Shown here in pieces: positions 42,585-50,247 of a stretch of DNA of 64,000 nt (the first letter of the stretch is position 1; the number at the start of each line of letters is the position of its first letter). This stretch comes from Phreatobacter oligotrophus (GTDB lineage: Bacteria; Pseudomonadota; Alphaproteobacteria; Rhizobiales; Phreatobacteraceae). The stretch is taken from contig NZ_PZZL01000004.1 of assembly GCF_003046185.1 (NCBI RefSeq), positions 372,001-436,000 of the forward strand. Direction: 5' to 3'. Below the pieces are notes generated by a model, which ran no database searches, was not told the DNA's origin, and was given only the letters and a program-made list of their open reading frames with translations. A program made the position numbers and the translations under genes.

Positions 42585-42760
42585 CGCAAGGTTTCCGCAG
42601 CCGAGGTTCCCCAGCGCCTGCGAGAGAAAACGGGGGCGACAGGGTTAAGGCCCGGTAACCCGCTCGGGCCAAACACTTGAACAATTGATTCGCGTGCGAT
42701 TCCGAATGCTTATGCGATGACCCCCTAGGTTACCCCCGGTCGCAGATCAGGGGTCGCCCC

Positions 42761-43966
42761 ATGTGGAACATCATCTCTCGCTTCAGGCGTGATCGACGCG
42801 GCGCCCTCGCGGTGGTCTTCGCGGTGGCGCTCTATCCCGTCGTCATGATGATCTGTGCGGCGGTCGATCTCAGCCGCATGAGCCAGCAGCAGGCGCGCCT
42901 GCAGGCAGCCCTCGACGCCGCCGCCCTCTTCGTCGCGCGCCTCGTCGCCGACGGCAAGGCGCCGAGCGACCTGTCCGCCGCGGCCCGTCAGTTCGTGCTC
43001 GGCAACATCAATCCGTCCGAGCTGCTCAACGTCCAGATCGTCGCCACCAAGGACGACACCAATGTGCGCGTCAGCGGCACCGGCAATCTCAACGCCATGA
43101 TCCCGGGCCTGTTGACCCAGTCCGACCTGACCATCAAGGGCACGGCGGGCGCGACCTGGCGCACCAAGAAGATCGACATGGTCCTGGTGCTCGACAACAC
43201 CGGCTCCATGGGCAGTTCCGGCAAGATGACGGCGCTGAAGACGGCCGCCAAGAACCTCATCGACACCATGTCCACCGTGTCGAACCGGCCGGATGCCGTC
43301 CGCATCGGCATCGTCCCCTTCGACACCCAGGTGCGCATCGGCACGGGCTACCGGAACGAGAGCTGGCTCACCTATGCCGGCACCAGCATCACCGCCAGCA
43401 CCTGGACGGGCTGCGTCACCGACCGCGACCAGAGCCACGATGTCGCCGACACGACGCCGACCACGGCCGATGCGGCGACGCTGTTCCGCGCGCGCAACTG
43501 CACGACCTCGACGCTCGCCGCTCTGATGCCGCTGACCACCGACTGGACGGCGCTGAAGACCCGCATCGACGCGATGCAGCCCTCTGGCAACACCAACGTC
43601 ACGATCGGCCTTGTCTGGGGGTTCCACATGCTGACCCCCAACCTGCCGCTCACCGAGGCGCGCACACTCGCCACCGAGCCGGACCTCGAGCGGATCATCA
43701 TCCTGCTCACCGACGGCGACAACACGCAGAACCGCTGGACGACGACCGGCTCGTCCATCGATGCGCGCACCGATCTTGCCTGCGCCAACACCAAGGCGAA
43801 CGGCATCCGCCTCTACACGGTCCGCGTCATCGACGGCAACGAGGCCCTGCTGCGCCGCTGCGCCTCCGCCACGACGATGTACTACAACGTCTCGACCGCG
43901 GCCGAGCTCGTGCCGGTCTTCCAACGCATCGCCGCCGAGATCGGCCAGCTGCGCCTGACCCAGTAA
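42761..43966 (+). CDS. TadG-like pilus-assembly protein with vWA domain
   Basis: 401-residue protein with the short cytoplasmic RDRRGALAVVF start and single N-terminal helix (ALAVVFAVALYPVVMMICAA) of the TadE/TadG class. A periplasmic von Willebrand A domain starts at about 138, with MIDAS residues in VLVLDNTGSM (Asp145, Ser149) and LLTDGDNTQN near residue 315. A cysteine pair (GCVTDRD, RARNCTTS) may form a disulfide. No other tad gene is adjacent, so it is an orphan. The role in a Flp/Tad pilus or in adhesion is inference. Confidence 0.85.
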   Translation: MWNIISRFRRDRRGALAVVFAVALYPVVMMICAAVDLSRMSQQQARLQAALDAAALFVARLVADGKAPSDLSAAARQFVLGNINPSELLNVQIVATKDDTNVRVSGTGNLNAMIPGLLTQSDLTIKGTAGATWRTKKIDMVLVLDNTGSMGSSGKMTALKTAAKNLIDTMSTVSNRPDAVRIGIVPFDTQVRIGTGYRNESWLTYAGTSITASTWTGCVTDRDQSHDVADTTPTTADAATLFRARNCTTSTLAALMPLTTDWTALKTRIDAMQPSGNTNVTIGLVWGFHMLTPNLPLTEARTLATEPDLERIIILLTDGDNTQNRWTTTGSSIDARTDLACANTKANGIRLYTVRVIDGNEALLRRCASATTMYYNVSTAAELVPVFQRIAAEIGQLRLTQ

Positions 43967-44000
43967 GGCCGGCGCCGCCCCCACCCGCCTGGCGGCAAAC

Positions 44001-44029
44001 AAAAAGGCCCGGTGCGCGCACCGGGCCTT
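44001..44029 (-). terminator. bidirectional terminator between TadG-like gene and phasin
   Basis: A perfect 26-bp palindrome (44004-44029: AAGGCCCGGTGC and its complement). On the minus strand it is followed by TTTTTGTTTG, so it should end phasin transcription efficiently. On the plus strand it lies 37 nt past the TadG-like stop with only TT after the stem, so it is weaker that way. Confidence 0.85.
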
Positions 44030-44054
44030 CGCATCTCCGACAGGGTCGGAACAG

Positions 44055-44393
44055 TCACTTCGCCGGGGCGAACTTGCCGAAAGCGGCCTCGTAGGGCTTG
44101 AAGACCTCCTTCATGAGGTCCTGGTAGAGTTCGCCGATCTTGGTGGCGCGGGCCACGGCAGCCTCGTAGCTGGCCTTGGCATAGTCCGACTGGACCTCGA
44201 TCGCCTTGTCGAGCGACTTCACGGCGGCGATCTTCTCGATCGTGGCCGAACCGTCCTCGAAGGCCTTCTTCGAGTAGTCGACCATCTCGGCGGCGATCGC
44301 CTGGTAGCCCTTGGTGAGAGCGGTCATGGCCTTCACGGCATTGTCGACGCCGTCCTTGCCGAGCTTCTGCACGTCTTCGAAATTCTGGGCCAT
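44055..44393 (-). CDS. phasin family protein
   Basis: 112-residue amphipathic helical protein (Phasin_2-like), beginning MAQNFEDVQKLGKDGVDNAV with a typical middle KGYQAIAAEMVDYSKKAFED and ending FKPYEAAFGKFAPAK. Phasins coat polyhydroxyalkanoate granules. The start is ATG 44393 with a GGAGAA-type site; the upstream in-frame extension is Arg-rich and unlikely. A good promoter lies about 70 nt upstream and a strong terminator downstream, so it is monocistronic. No PHA synthase is in the window. Confidence 0.9.
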   Translation of the reverse strand: MAQNFEDVQKLGKDGVDNAVKAMTALTKGYQAIAAEMVDYSKKAFEDGSATIEKIAAVKSLDKAIEVQSDYAKASYEAAVARATKIGELYQDLMKEVFKPYEAAFGKFAPAK

Positions 44394-44461
44394 GGCCGTT
44401 CTCCTCGCGTGGGATGAGGTGGAAGAGCGCCACGGGGGGCGTCGCCGTCCGACCTGCACGG

Positions 44462-44490
44462 TATCTAGGCATTATGTTGCACTGCGTCAA
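44462..44490 (-). promoter_or_regulatory. sigma70-type promoter of the phasin gene
   Basis: On the minus strand: -35 TTGACG, a 17-nt spacer and -10 TAGATA, giving a start site near 44455 and a leader of about 60 nt before the phasin ATG. The surrounding TGCA-containing words could bind a PhaR-type regulator, but that is speculation. Confidence 0.6.
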
Positions 44491-44683
44491 TTAACTCTTT
44501 TGCACCGCACCATCATCCTTTGGACGGATCAGCGGCCCCCGCCGGCATGCATCACCGCCGGAGCGAATCGCCGCTTAACTTCCTGGCAACCCCAAACGCT
44601 TACCGTGTTTGTCAACGGCCGCCGGGTCCCGGTGGTCGCAGTGCCGAGTTCGGCTGCGTATCGCCGCGTGTGGTGTCGCGTAG

Positions 44684-44707
44684 CCGGCGGTCCTTCGGGA
44701 CCGCCGG
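44684..44707 (+). other. UUCG-capped hairpin in the D,D-carboxypeptidase leader
   Basis: CCGGCGGTCC-TTCG-GGACCGCCGG: a 10-bp perfect stem closed by the very stable C(UUCG)G tetraloop. It ends 105 nt before the carboxypeptidase ATG, inside the 419-nt divergent region 44394-44812. No T-run follows, so it is not a standard terminator. Apart from this and the phasin promoter I see nothing coding in the gap. Confidence 0.6.
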
Positions 44708-44812
44708 TCCGTGAAATCCGGTCGGAAGCAGCCCATCCCGGCACGAGGGACGGCGGCGACCGGATGCCAGAAGGCCCCGGAACCGCAAGCAGGCGAGTTC
44801 AGGGGTGGCGTA

Positions 44813-46417
44813 ATGGCGACGATCAACGGCGCCGGCCAGGCGGTGAAGAACCGTTCGGCCATGGGTCTGGTGGCAGGGTTCGCGGCAGCGGTCGCGGTCC
44901 TGGCGATGACACTGGCGGCACCGACCAGCGCCGAGGCGCGCCAGCGCCGCTATGCCGGCTACGCACCGGCCTATTCCGCCATCGTCATCGATGCCAAGAC
45001 CGGCCAGACGCTGCATGCCGAGGCGCCCGACGCCCATCGTTTCCCGGCTTCCGTCACCAAGGTGATGACCCTCTATCTGCTGTTCGAGCAGATCGAGGCC
45101 GGCCGCTTCACCCTGCAATCGCCGCTGCGCGTCTCGGCCGAGGCCGCGGCCCAGCCGCCGTCCAAGATCGGCGTGCGCGCCGGCTCGACCATCACCGTCG
45201 AGGAGGCGATCCGCGCCCTCGTCACCAAGTCGGCCAACGACGTCGCGGTGGTGATCGCCGAGAACATTTCCGGCACCGAGGAGGCCTTCGGCCAGCTCAT
45301 GACCAGGCGCGCCCGCGCCATCGGCATGAGCCGCACCACCTTTCGCAACGCCTCCGGCCTGCCCGACGCCGAGCAGATGACCACGGCCCGCGACCTCGCC
45401 ACCCTCGGCCGCGCCATCCAGGATCACTTCCCGCGCTACTGGCGCTACTTCCAGACCTATTCCTTCGCCTATCGCGGCGTGAACCACCGCAACCACAACC
45501 GCCTGCTCGGCCGCGTCGAGGGCGTGGACGGCATCAAGACCGGCTACACCCGCGCCTCCGGCTTCAACCTGCTGACCTCGGCCCGCCGCGGCGACCGCCA
45601 GATCGTCGCCGTCGTGATGGGCGGCCGCACCGGCGGCGCCCGCGACGCCCGCATGCGCCAGCTGGTCGAGACCGTCTTCCCGCGCGCCTATGCCGGCGCC
45701 CGCACCGCCCCGGTCATCGCCCGCGCCGCCGATCCAGCGCCGCGCCAGCCGCAGCGCATCGCGGTGGCGGCCCAGGTCGCCGTCCCCGGCCGCGGCCAGC
45801 CGGTCGCCGCCCCTGCCCCGATCACCCCGATGGCGGCTGCCGTCATCACCGCCGGCCAGACCCGCGGTGGCGCCTCCACCGGCGCCTCGGCCGCAGCCCC
45901 GGTCACCGCCAGCGCCCAGCCGCATCGCCAGGTCATCCAGGCCGAGACCGCTCCGCCGCCGGCCGCCGCCGCCATGCTCGCCACCGCCGCATCGCGTCCC
46001 GCGCCTGCCCCGGCGCCGGCTCCGGCGGTCGCGCCCGGCAATCCGAACCCGCGCCCCGGCGTCCTCGGCACCATCAGCAATTCGCAGCTCACCACCGCCT
46101 CGGTCTCGCCGCGTCCGGTGCAGATGGCCTCGCCCGGCACCGCCCCGGTGGCCGAAGCCGCCCCGCGCCGCCGCGGCGAATGGTCGATCCAGCTCGGCGC
46201 CTTCCCCACCGAAAGCGCCGCCCAGGAGACGCTGCAGGAGGCCCGCGAGGCCACCGGCCGCCAGCTCGGCTCGGCTGATCCCTACACCGAGAAGGTCGAG
46301 GCCCGCGGCATGACGCTGGTGCGCGCCCGCTTCGCCGGCTTCGACCGGTCCGCGGCGGACGCCGCCTGCCGCGCCCTGAAGTCGAAGGACTTCGACTGCA
46401 TCCCCGTCCGTAACTGA
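44813..46417 (+). CDS. D-alanyl-D-alanine carboxypeptidase with C-terminal SPOR domain
   Basis: Periplasmic penicillin-binding protein of the peptidase S11 family that trims peptidoglycan stem peptides. From ATG 44813 (AGGGGTGG just upstream): signal peptide to about residue 42, catalytic Ser80-Val-Thr-Lys83, SxN at 140-142 (SAN) and KTG at 242-244. A Pro/Ala-rich linker covers about 300-450, and a SPOR domain (WSIQLGAFPTESAAQETL, last 75 residues) would target septal denuded glycan. 534 residues. The PBP5 beta-sandwich domain appears replaced by the linker and SPOR domain, common in alphaproteobacteria. Confidence 0.93.
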   Translation: MATINGAGQAVKNRSAMGLVAGFAAAVAVLAMTLAAPTSAEARQRRYAGYAPAYSAIVIDAKTGQTLHAEAPDAHRFPASVTKVMTLYLLFEQIEAGRFTLQSPLRVSAEAAAQPPSKIGVRAGSTITVEEAIRALVTKSANDVAVVIAENISGTEEAFGQLMTRRARAIGMSRTTFRNASGLPDAEQMTTARDLATLGRAIQDHFPRYWRYFQTYSFAYRGVNHRNHNRLLGRVEGVDGIKTGYTRASGFNLLTSARRGDRQIVAVVMGGRTGGARDARMRQLVETVFPRAYAGARTAPVIARAADPAPRQPQRIAVAAQVAVPGRGQPVAAPAPITPMAAAVITAGQTRGGASTGASAAAPVTASAQPHRQVIQAETAPPPAAAAMLATAASRPAPAPAPAPAVAPGNPNPRPGVLGTISNSQLTTASVSPRPVQMASPGTAPVAEAAPRRRGEWSIQLGAFPTESAAQETLQEAREATGRQLGSADPYTEKVEARGMTLVRARFAGFDRSAADAACRALKSKDFDCIPVRN

Positions 46418-46451
46418 CGGTCCGTCCCTCAACCCGGTTGTGTTCTGCGTA

Positions 46452-47171
46452 TCAGGAGGTCCGGCGATGGCGATCCAGGAGGGTGTCCTTGGCCTGGTTG
46501 ACGCGGGAGGCGAGCCACGTCGATCCGCCCTGGTCGGGGTGCAGCTTCTTCATCAGCGCGCGATGGGCGCCGCGGATGGCCTCCTCGTTCGCCCCGGGCT
46601 GAAGGCCAAGGATCTGGTAGGCCTCCTCCTCGGTCATCGCGCTCGAAGCCGCAGGGCCGCCCTGCCGCGGACCCGCATCGCCCTGAGCGTGTTCACGCCA
46701 GCGGGGCTCCCGGCGGTCAAGATAAGCCTCGAGTAGCTGCGCGCTCTCCCCGTCGATCTCGGCGAAGGCCTGGATCAGCCTGGGGATGGGAATCTGCTCC
46801 AGCGGCTGGCCAGCGAGCGACCCGGCGATGAAGCGACCGGTCATCTGCCCCGTGTCGATATCGAGCTCCATGTCGATGAAGCGCGAGCGCACCGACGAGG
46901 TCTGCCGCGGCGTCTTCTGCCCCGCCTGCCCCCAGCCGCCGAGCATCCCCTGCCCCGGGATGTAGCCGAGGAGCGAGGCGCCCGCGAGGAAGGCCGGCAG
47001 GGCCAGCTCCCACTGGCCGCGGGTGAGCAGGAACAGGCCGAAGGCGATGACGGCCGCACCGCCCACCTTCTTCATCTGCGCCGACAGCCATTTCGGATTG
47101 GCGCCGAGGATCTGGTTCAGCGCGCCGGAAAAAACGATGAGGGCGATGACCCCTGCGATGAAATAGGTCAT
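46452..47171 (-). CDS. membrane-anchored J-domain protein
   Basis: 239-residue protein. Hydrophobic helices at about 4-22 and 37-72 anchor the N terminus. A middle soluble region includes the repeat-like MELDIDTGQMTGRFIAGSL and QAFAEIDGESAQLLEAYLD. A C-terminal J domain (about 180-239) has the essential HPD at 211-213 (MKKLHPDQGG). The layout is like TIM14/Pam18-type or DjlA-like co-chaperones that stimulate DnaK at the membrane. It lies 6 nt downstream of a vWA gene on the same strand, so the two are one operon. The client is unknown. Confidence 0.88.
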   Translation of the reverse strand: MTYFIAGVIALIVFSGALNQILGANPKWLSAQMKKVGGAAVIAFGLFLLTRGQWELALPAFLAGASLLGYIPGQGMLGGWGQAGQKTPRQTSSVRSRFIDMELDIDTGQMTGRFIAGSLAGQPLEQIPIPRLIQAFAEIDGESAQLLEAYLDRREPRWREHAQGDAGPRQGGPAASSAMTEEEAYQILGLQPGANEEAIRGAHRALMKKLHPDQGGSTWLASRVNQAKDTLLDRHRRTS

Positions 47172-47177
47172 GCGTCG

Positions 47178-47921
47178 TCAGCTCATCTGGCCGAGAAGGA
47201 GCTGCGCGCCGCGCGAGCCCTTGGCGGCATCGGCGAGCGCCAGCCGCCCGCCCGAGGCAAAGGCCGCGACCGCCCGCAAGAGCTCGGCGAGCTGGGCCGC
47301 CGCGCCGGGATCGAAGCGGGCGAAAGCGCCGCGCGTCAACCGTGCGATCTCGCGATAGGCCCGCTCGGCGACCGGATCGCCACCCTCGAGGAAGAGGAAG
47401 ACCGGGACATTGGCCATGGCGAGCCGCCCGGCCTTGGCGCAGAGGTCGTCGAGGCTCTCCTCCATGGCATCGCCGACATAGACGACGGCATGGATGCGCC
47501 GCTCGGCGGCCTCGTCGGCGGCATGGGACAGCACCCGGCCGATCTGCGTCTGGCCGCCGATGCAGGTGACCTTGCCCATCAGCGACTTGAGCTTGGCGGC
47601 ATCCGCCACCCAGCCGGAGGAGCGGCATTCGCCCATGCCGCGGAAGAACACGAGCTGGATGTCGAGCGTGCCGACGCGGGCGGCTTCGGTGAACATCTGG
47701 CCCTGGATTTCCTGCGCCATGCCCCAGGTCGGCTCGCGGCTCGCGGTGGCGTCGAGCGCGAAGATGAGGCGTCCGCGCTCGCCCGCGACCTTCGGCGGTC
47801 CGACGGCCGCAGCCGTCTTGAGGAAGGCGGAGATCGCGGCGCTGCCCGAACTGGACACGGCGCCACCGGCGCCCGTTCGCGCCACACTGCCCGTGGTTCC
47901 CTGAGGATTCTTCGTGGTCAT
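47178..47921 (-). CDS. vWA-domain protein paired with J-domain protein
   Basis: 247-residue soluble protein without signal peptide, starting at ATG 47921 (MTTKNPQG). A flexible Gly/Ser-rich N terminus is followed by a vWA-like fold with a modified MIDAS, IFALDATASREPTW (DxTxS), then LVFFRGMGECRSSGW, CIGGQTQIGRVLSHA, VYVGDAMEESLDDLC and FLFLEGGDP. It is cytosolic, unlike the TadG-type protein. The gene directly precedes the J-domain gene. I recall this pair as conserved in alphaproteobacteria, but no function is established to my knowledge. Confidence 0.82.
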   Translation of the reverse strand: MTTKNPQGTTGSVARTGAGGAVSSSGSAAISAFLKTAAAVGPPKVAGERGRLIFALDATASREPTWGMAQEIQGQMFTEAARVGTLDIQLVFFRGMGECRSSGWVADAAKLKSLMGKVTCIGGQTQIGRVLSHAADEAAERRIHAVVYVGDAMEESLDDLCAKAGRLAMANVPVFLFLEGGDPVAERAYREIARLTRGAFARFDPGAAAQLAELLRAVAAFASGGRLALADAAKGSRGAQLLLGQMS

Positions 47922-48041
47922 GGCGCTGAATGTGGCTGACACGGCGTCGATTGCAAGCCGCAGCGCAGCCGGCCTAGGCCAGTGCGGCCATTGCCCCTGC
48001 CGAAGGCTGCGCTACCTTGCGGAAGCTTCAGGGAGAATGCC

Positions 48042-49154
48042 ATGTCCGGGATCGATCGCCGCCTCATGCTGTCCGGGGGGCTCGTCGCCCTCACCGGCCC
48101 CGCCCTTGCCCAGAACCCCCATGCCGGACATGCCGGCCACGCGCCCCACCAGCCCCATCGCGACGGCCAGTTCGAGCGGCTGAACGCGCCGGGCCGCGTC
48201 GACATTCCCGACATCCATCACCAGCAGGCCTATACGACCAGCCCCGCGCCCATGGCTGCCAATCCCGGCCGCTGGACGCCGCGGGCGCCGCTCCCCATTC
48301 CGCGCACCGAGATGGCCTGGGCAGTCGGCCGCGAGGGGCGCATGCATCTCGTCGGCGGCTATGCCGAGCAGCGCGTCGACCGGCCCTACCATCACATCTA
48401 CGACCCCGCCTCCAATGCCTGGATCACCGCCGCCGAGGTGCCGCGCGGGGCGAACCATGTCGGCGTCGCCGTCTCCGGGCAGCGGCTCTACGCCATTGGC
48501 GGCTTCATCGAGCAGAACCGCACGCCCCATGCCGAGTGCTTCGTCTGGGGCGCCGAGGGGGACCGCTGGACCGCCATCCGTCCCCTGCCCGAGGCCTGCG
48601 GCGCCATCGCCTGCATCAATGTCGGCGACCGCATCCATGCCATCGGCGGCGCCATCGGCAATACGTTCGAGACGCGCAAGTCCATCGACTGGCACCTGGT
48701 CTACGACCCGAAGGATGAACGCTGGACGAAGCTCGCGCCCATGCCGCTCGGCCGCGACCATGTCGGCATCGTCAACGTCAACGGCACGATCCACATCATC
48801 GGCGGGCGCGTCGATAGCTTCCACACCAACTCGGTGCTCCACCACACCTACGACGCGGCGGCCGACAAATGGACCGCGCGCAACCACATGCCAACCCCGC
48901 GCTCCGGCCACGGCGCGGTGCTCTATCGTGGCAAGATCTTCTGCATGGGCGGCGAGGGCTGGAACCGCGTCTACGGCCAGAACGAGGCCTATGATCCGGT
49001 CGCCGACCGCTGGGAGGCCTATGCGCCGATGCTCACGCCGCGCCACGGCATGGGCGCGGTCGCCATCGGCGATGCGATCTATGTCGCCGGCGGCGGCCCG
49101 CAGATGGGCGGCGGCGTGAAGAGCGCCATCCATGAGGCGTTTTCACTGGCGTGA
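48042..49154 (+). CDS. exported Kelch-repeat beta-propeller protein
   Basis: 370 residues. The N terminus DRRLMLSGGLVALTGPALAQ is a signal peptide with twin arginines, possibly Tat-dependent, cleaved after ALA. Next comes a His-rich stretch (HAGHAGHAPHQPH) that could bind metal. About six Kelch repeats follow, marked by GG pairs (HLVGGYAEQ, YAIGGFIEQ, HAIGGAIGN, HIIGGRVDS, CMGGEGWNR, YVAGGGPQ), consistent with one six-bladed propeller. GGGAGA precedes the ATG. It is divergent from the vWA gene with a 120-nt gap. Binding partner or activity unknown. Confidence 0.88.
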   Translation: MSGIDRRLMLSGGLVALTGPALAQNPHAGHAGHAPHQPHRDGQFERLNAPGRVDIPDIHHQQAYTTSPAPMAANPGRWTPRAPLPIPRTEMAWAVGREGRMHLVGGYAEQRVDRPYHHIYDPASNAWITAAEVPRGANHVGVAVSGQRLYAIGGFIEQNRTPHAECFVWGAEGDRWTAIRPLPEACGAIACINVGDRIHAIGGAIGNTFETRKSIDWHLVYDPKDERWTKLAPMPLGRDHVGIVNVNGTIHIIGGRVDSFHTNSVLHHTYDAAADKWTARNHMPTPRSGHGAVLYRGKIFCMGGEGWNRVYGQNEAYDPVADRWEAYAPMLTPRHGMGAVAIGDAIYVAGGGPQMGGGVKSAIHEAFSLA

Positions 49155-49212
49155 GGTGGGCTGGAGGCACGGATCACGCCTCCGTCAGTCCCCCGCACAA
49201 TGCCCTCTCCGC

Positions 49213-49302
49213 GTCATGCCCGGCCTTGTGCCGGGCATCCACGACTTGAACGCCGCCGATGGAAGGGAAGTCGTGGATGCCCGGGCTGAACCCGGGCATG
49301 AC
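49213..49302. repeat. 90-bp-class intergenic palindromic repeat, copy 2
   Basis: Begins GTCATGCCCGG and ends CCGGGCATGAC, with inner arms GGGCATCCACGACTT / AAGTCGTGGATGCCC, so nearly the whole element is self-complementary. It belongs with 26949-27036 and 50116-50206. It occupies most of the 315-nt gap between the Kelch gene and gdx; the rest of the gap shows nothing I can name. Confidence 0.88.
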
Positions 49303-49469
49303 GGCAGAGGAAACGGAACAAGCGCGTTTTCCCCGCACCTTCAGAGACTTGTCGCCTCATCCGGACTCATTTTCACAACGGGGCCAGACAGCGCCTTCCT
49401 GCTGAATCAGTCTCTGAAGAACCGGAATCACCGTCTCAGCAGCGCCGCCCAACCGATTCATCCGACTCG

Positions 49470-49790
49470 CTATTCCGGCGACAGAACCTTCAGGCCGACG
49501 ATCCCCGCGACGATGAGGCCGATACAGGCGAGCCGCAGCGCGCTGGCGCTGTCGCCGAGCAGCACGATGCCGAGCACGACCGTCCCGACGGTCCCGATTC
49601 CCGTCCAGACCGCATAGGCCGTGCCGACCGGCAGGGTATTGAGGGACAGGCCCAGGAGGCCGATGGAGATGACGAGGCTGAGCAGCGTGAAGGCCGTGGG
49701 CAGAGGCTTCGTGAAGCCCTCTGTGTACTTGAGGCCGATGGCCCAGCCGACCTCGAACAGGCCGGCGACAACCAGGTAGATCCAGGCCAT
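49470..49790 (-). CDS. gdx: guanidinium exporter Gdx (SugE, SMR family)
   Basis: 106-residue four-helix small multidrug resistance protein. The essential proton/substrate-coupling Glu13 is in [18 protein letters not shown], and [20 protein letters not shown] matches the SugE/Gdx subgroup rather than EmrE/QacE. Gdx proteins exchange guanidinium for protons as antiparallel dimers in the inner membrane. The ribosome site GGAGGG is five bases from the ATG and is directly preceded by a guanidine-II riboswitch, which supports guanidinium as the substrate. No urea carboxylase or guanidine carboxylase gene is nearby. Confidence 0.95.
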   Translation of the reverse strand: MAWIYLVVAGLFEVGWAIGLKYTEGFTKPLPTAFTLLSLVISIGLLGLSLNTLPVGTAYAVWTGIGTVGTVVLGIVLLGDSASALRLACIGLIVAGIVGLKVLSPE

Positions 49791-49807
49791 GGCGGCCCTC
49801 CGTCATG

Positions 49808-49854
49808 GCGAGGTCGTCCTCGCGAAAGTCTGGGATGAGCGGGGTCGTCCCCGC
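49808..49854 (-). promoter_or_regulatory. guanidine-II (mini-ykkC) riboswitch upstream of gdx
   Basis: On the minus strand two GC-rich hairpins each carry an ACGA tetraloop: P1 GCGGGG-ACGA-CCCCGC (49854-49839) and P2 GCGAGG-ACGA-CCTCGC (49823-49808), joined by a 15-nt linker. The ACGR loops, paired stems and short linker are the defining features of the guanidine-II class, in which loop-loop kissing with bound guanidinium frees the ribosome site. Here GGAGGG begins six bases after P2, so control of translation is expected. Confidence 0.92.
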
Positions 49855-49942
49855 GGTCCTCATGTGGGAGCGGTGGCGACCCGAGGCAAGGCTTGGTCCG
49901 AAGAGCCGGGCGATGTCCCTCGGGACAGAACGCAGCGCCGCC

Positions 49943-50063
49943 TCACCTCTCCCCGGCGGGGAGAGGTCGACGAGCGCAGCGAGGCGGGAGAGGGGGAGCC
50001 TTCGCGGAAACGAACAGCCCCCTCTCCCGGCCTTCGGCCGACCTCTCCCCGCCGGGGAGAGGT
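49943..50063. repeat. long intergenic palindrome with CCTCTCCCC arms
   Basis: The left arm has CACCTCTCCCCGGCGGGGAG and the right arm ends CCCCGCCGGGGAGAGGT. An inner pair, GGGAGAGGGGG / CCCCCTCTCCC, also matches, so the 121-bp element folds back on itself. It looks like a widespread rhizobial intergenic repeat type. It lies between the gdx riboswitch and proS. Confidence 0.8.
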
Positions 50064-50115
50064 GGAGCGCGGCGGGTCACTCGACCATCAACGCGCCGGG
50101 AACCATCCTCTTCGC

Positions 50116-50206
50116 GTCATGGCCGGGCTTGTCCCGGCTATCGACGACTTGACCAGGCGGCTTCGGAGAAGAATGCGCAGACCCCCTGCACAACACCCGG
50201 CATGAC
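50116..50206. repeat. 90-bp-class intergenic palindromic repeat, copy 3 (degenerate)
   Basis: The left half GTCATGGCCGGGCTTGTCCC plus CGACGACTTGACC matches copies 1 and 2, and the right end is CCCGGCATGAC. The right inner arm is decayed. Together with the preceding repeat it fills the 457-nt gap between gdx and proS, where I see no gene. Confidence 0.75.
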
Positions 50207-50247
50207 GGATGGGGTTACAGAAGCGCCAGTCGGCGCCCCCTGCCCCC

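Noticed and set aside
42649-42670. Terminator after trpC (GGCCCG/CGGGCC hairpin)
   Set aside because: Only a 6-bp stem with a 10-nt loop and no T-run; too weak to list as a feature.
44394-44812. Upstream in-frame extensions of the phasin and the carboxypeptidase
   Set aside because: Both extensions are Arg-rich, lack conservation signs, and the chosen ATGs have clear ribosome sites.
49155-50247. CRISPR-like array from the repeated elements
   Set aside because: The elements are long imperfect palindromes at irregular intervals, without regular spacers or cas genes.
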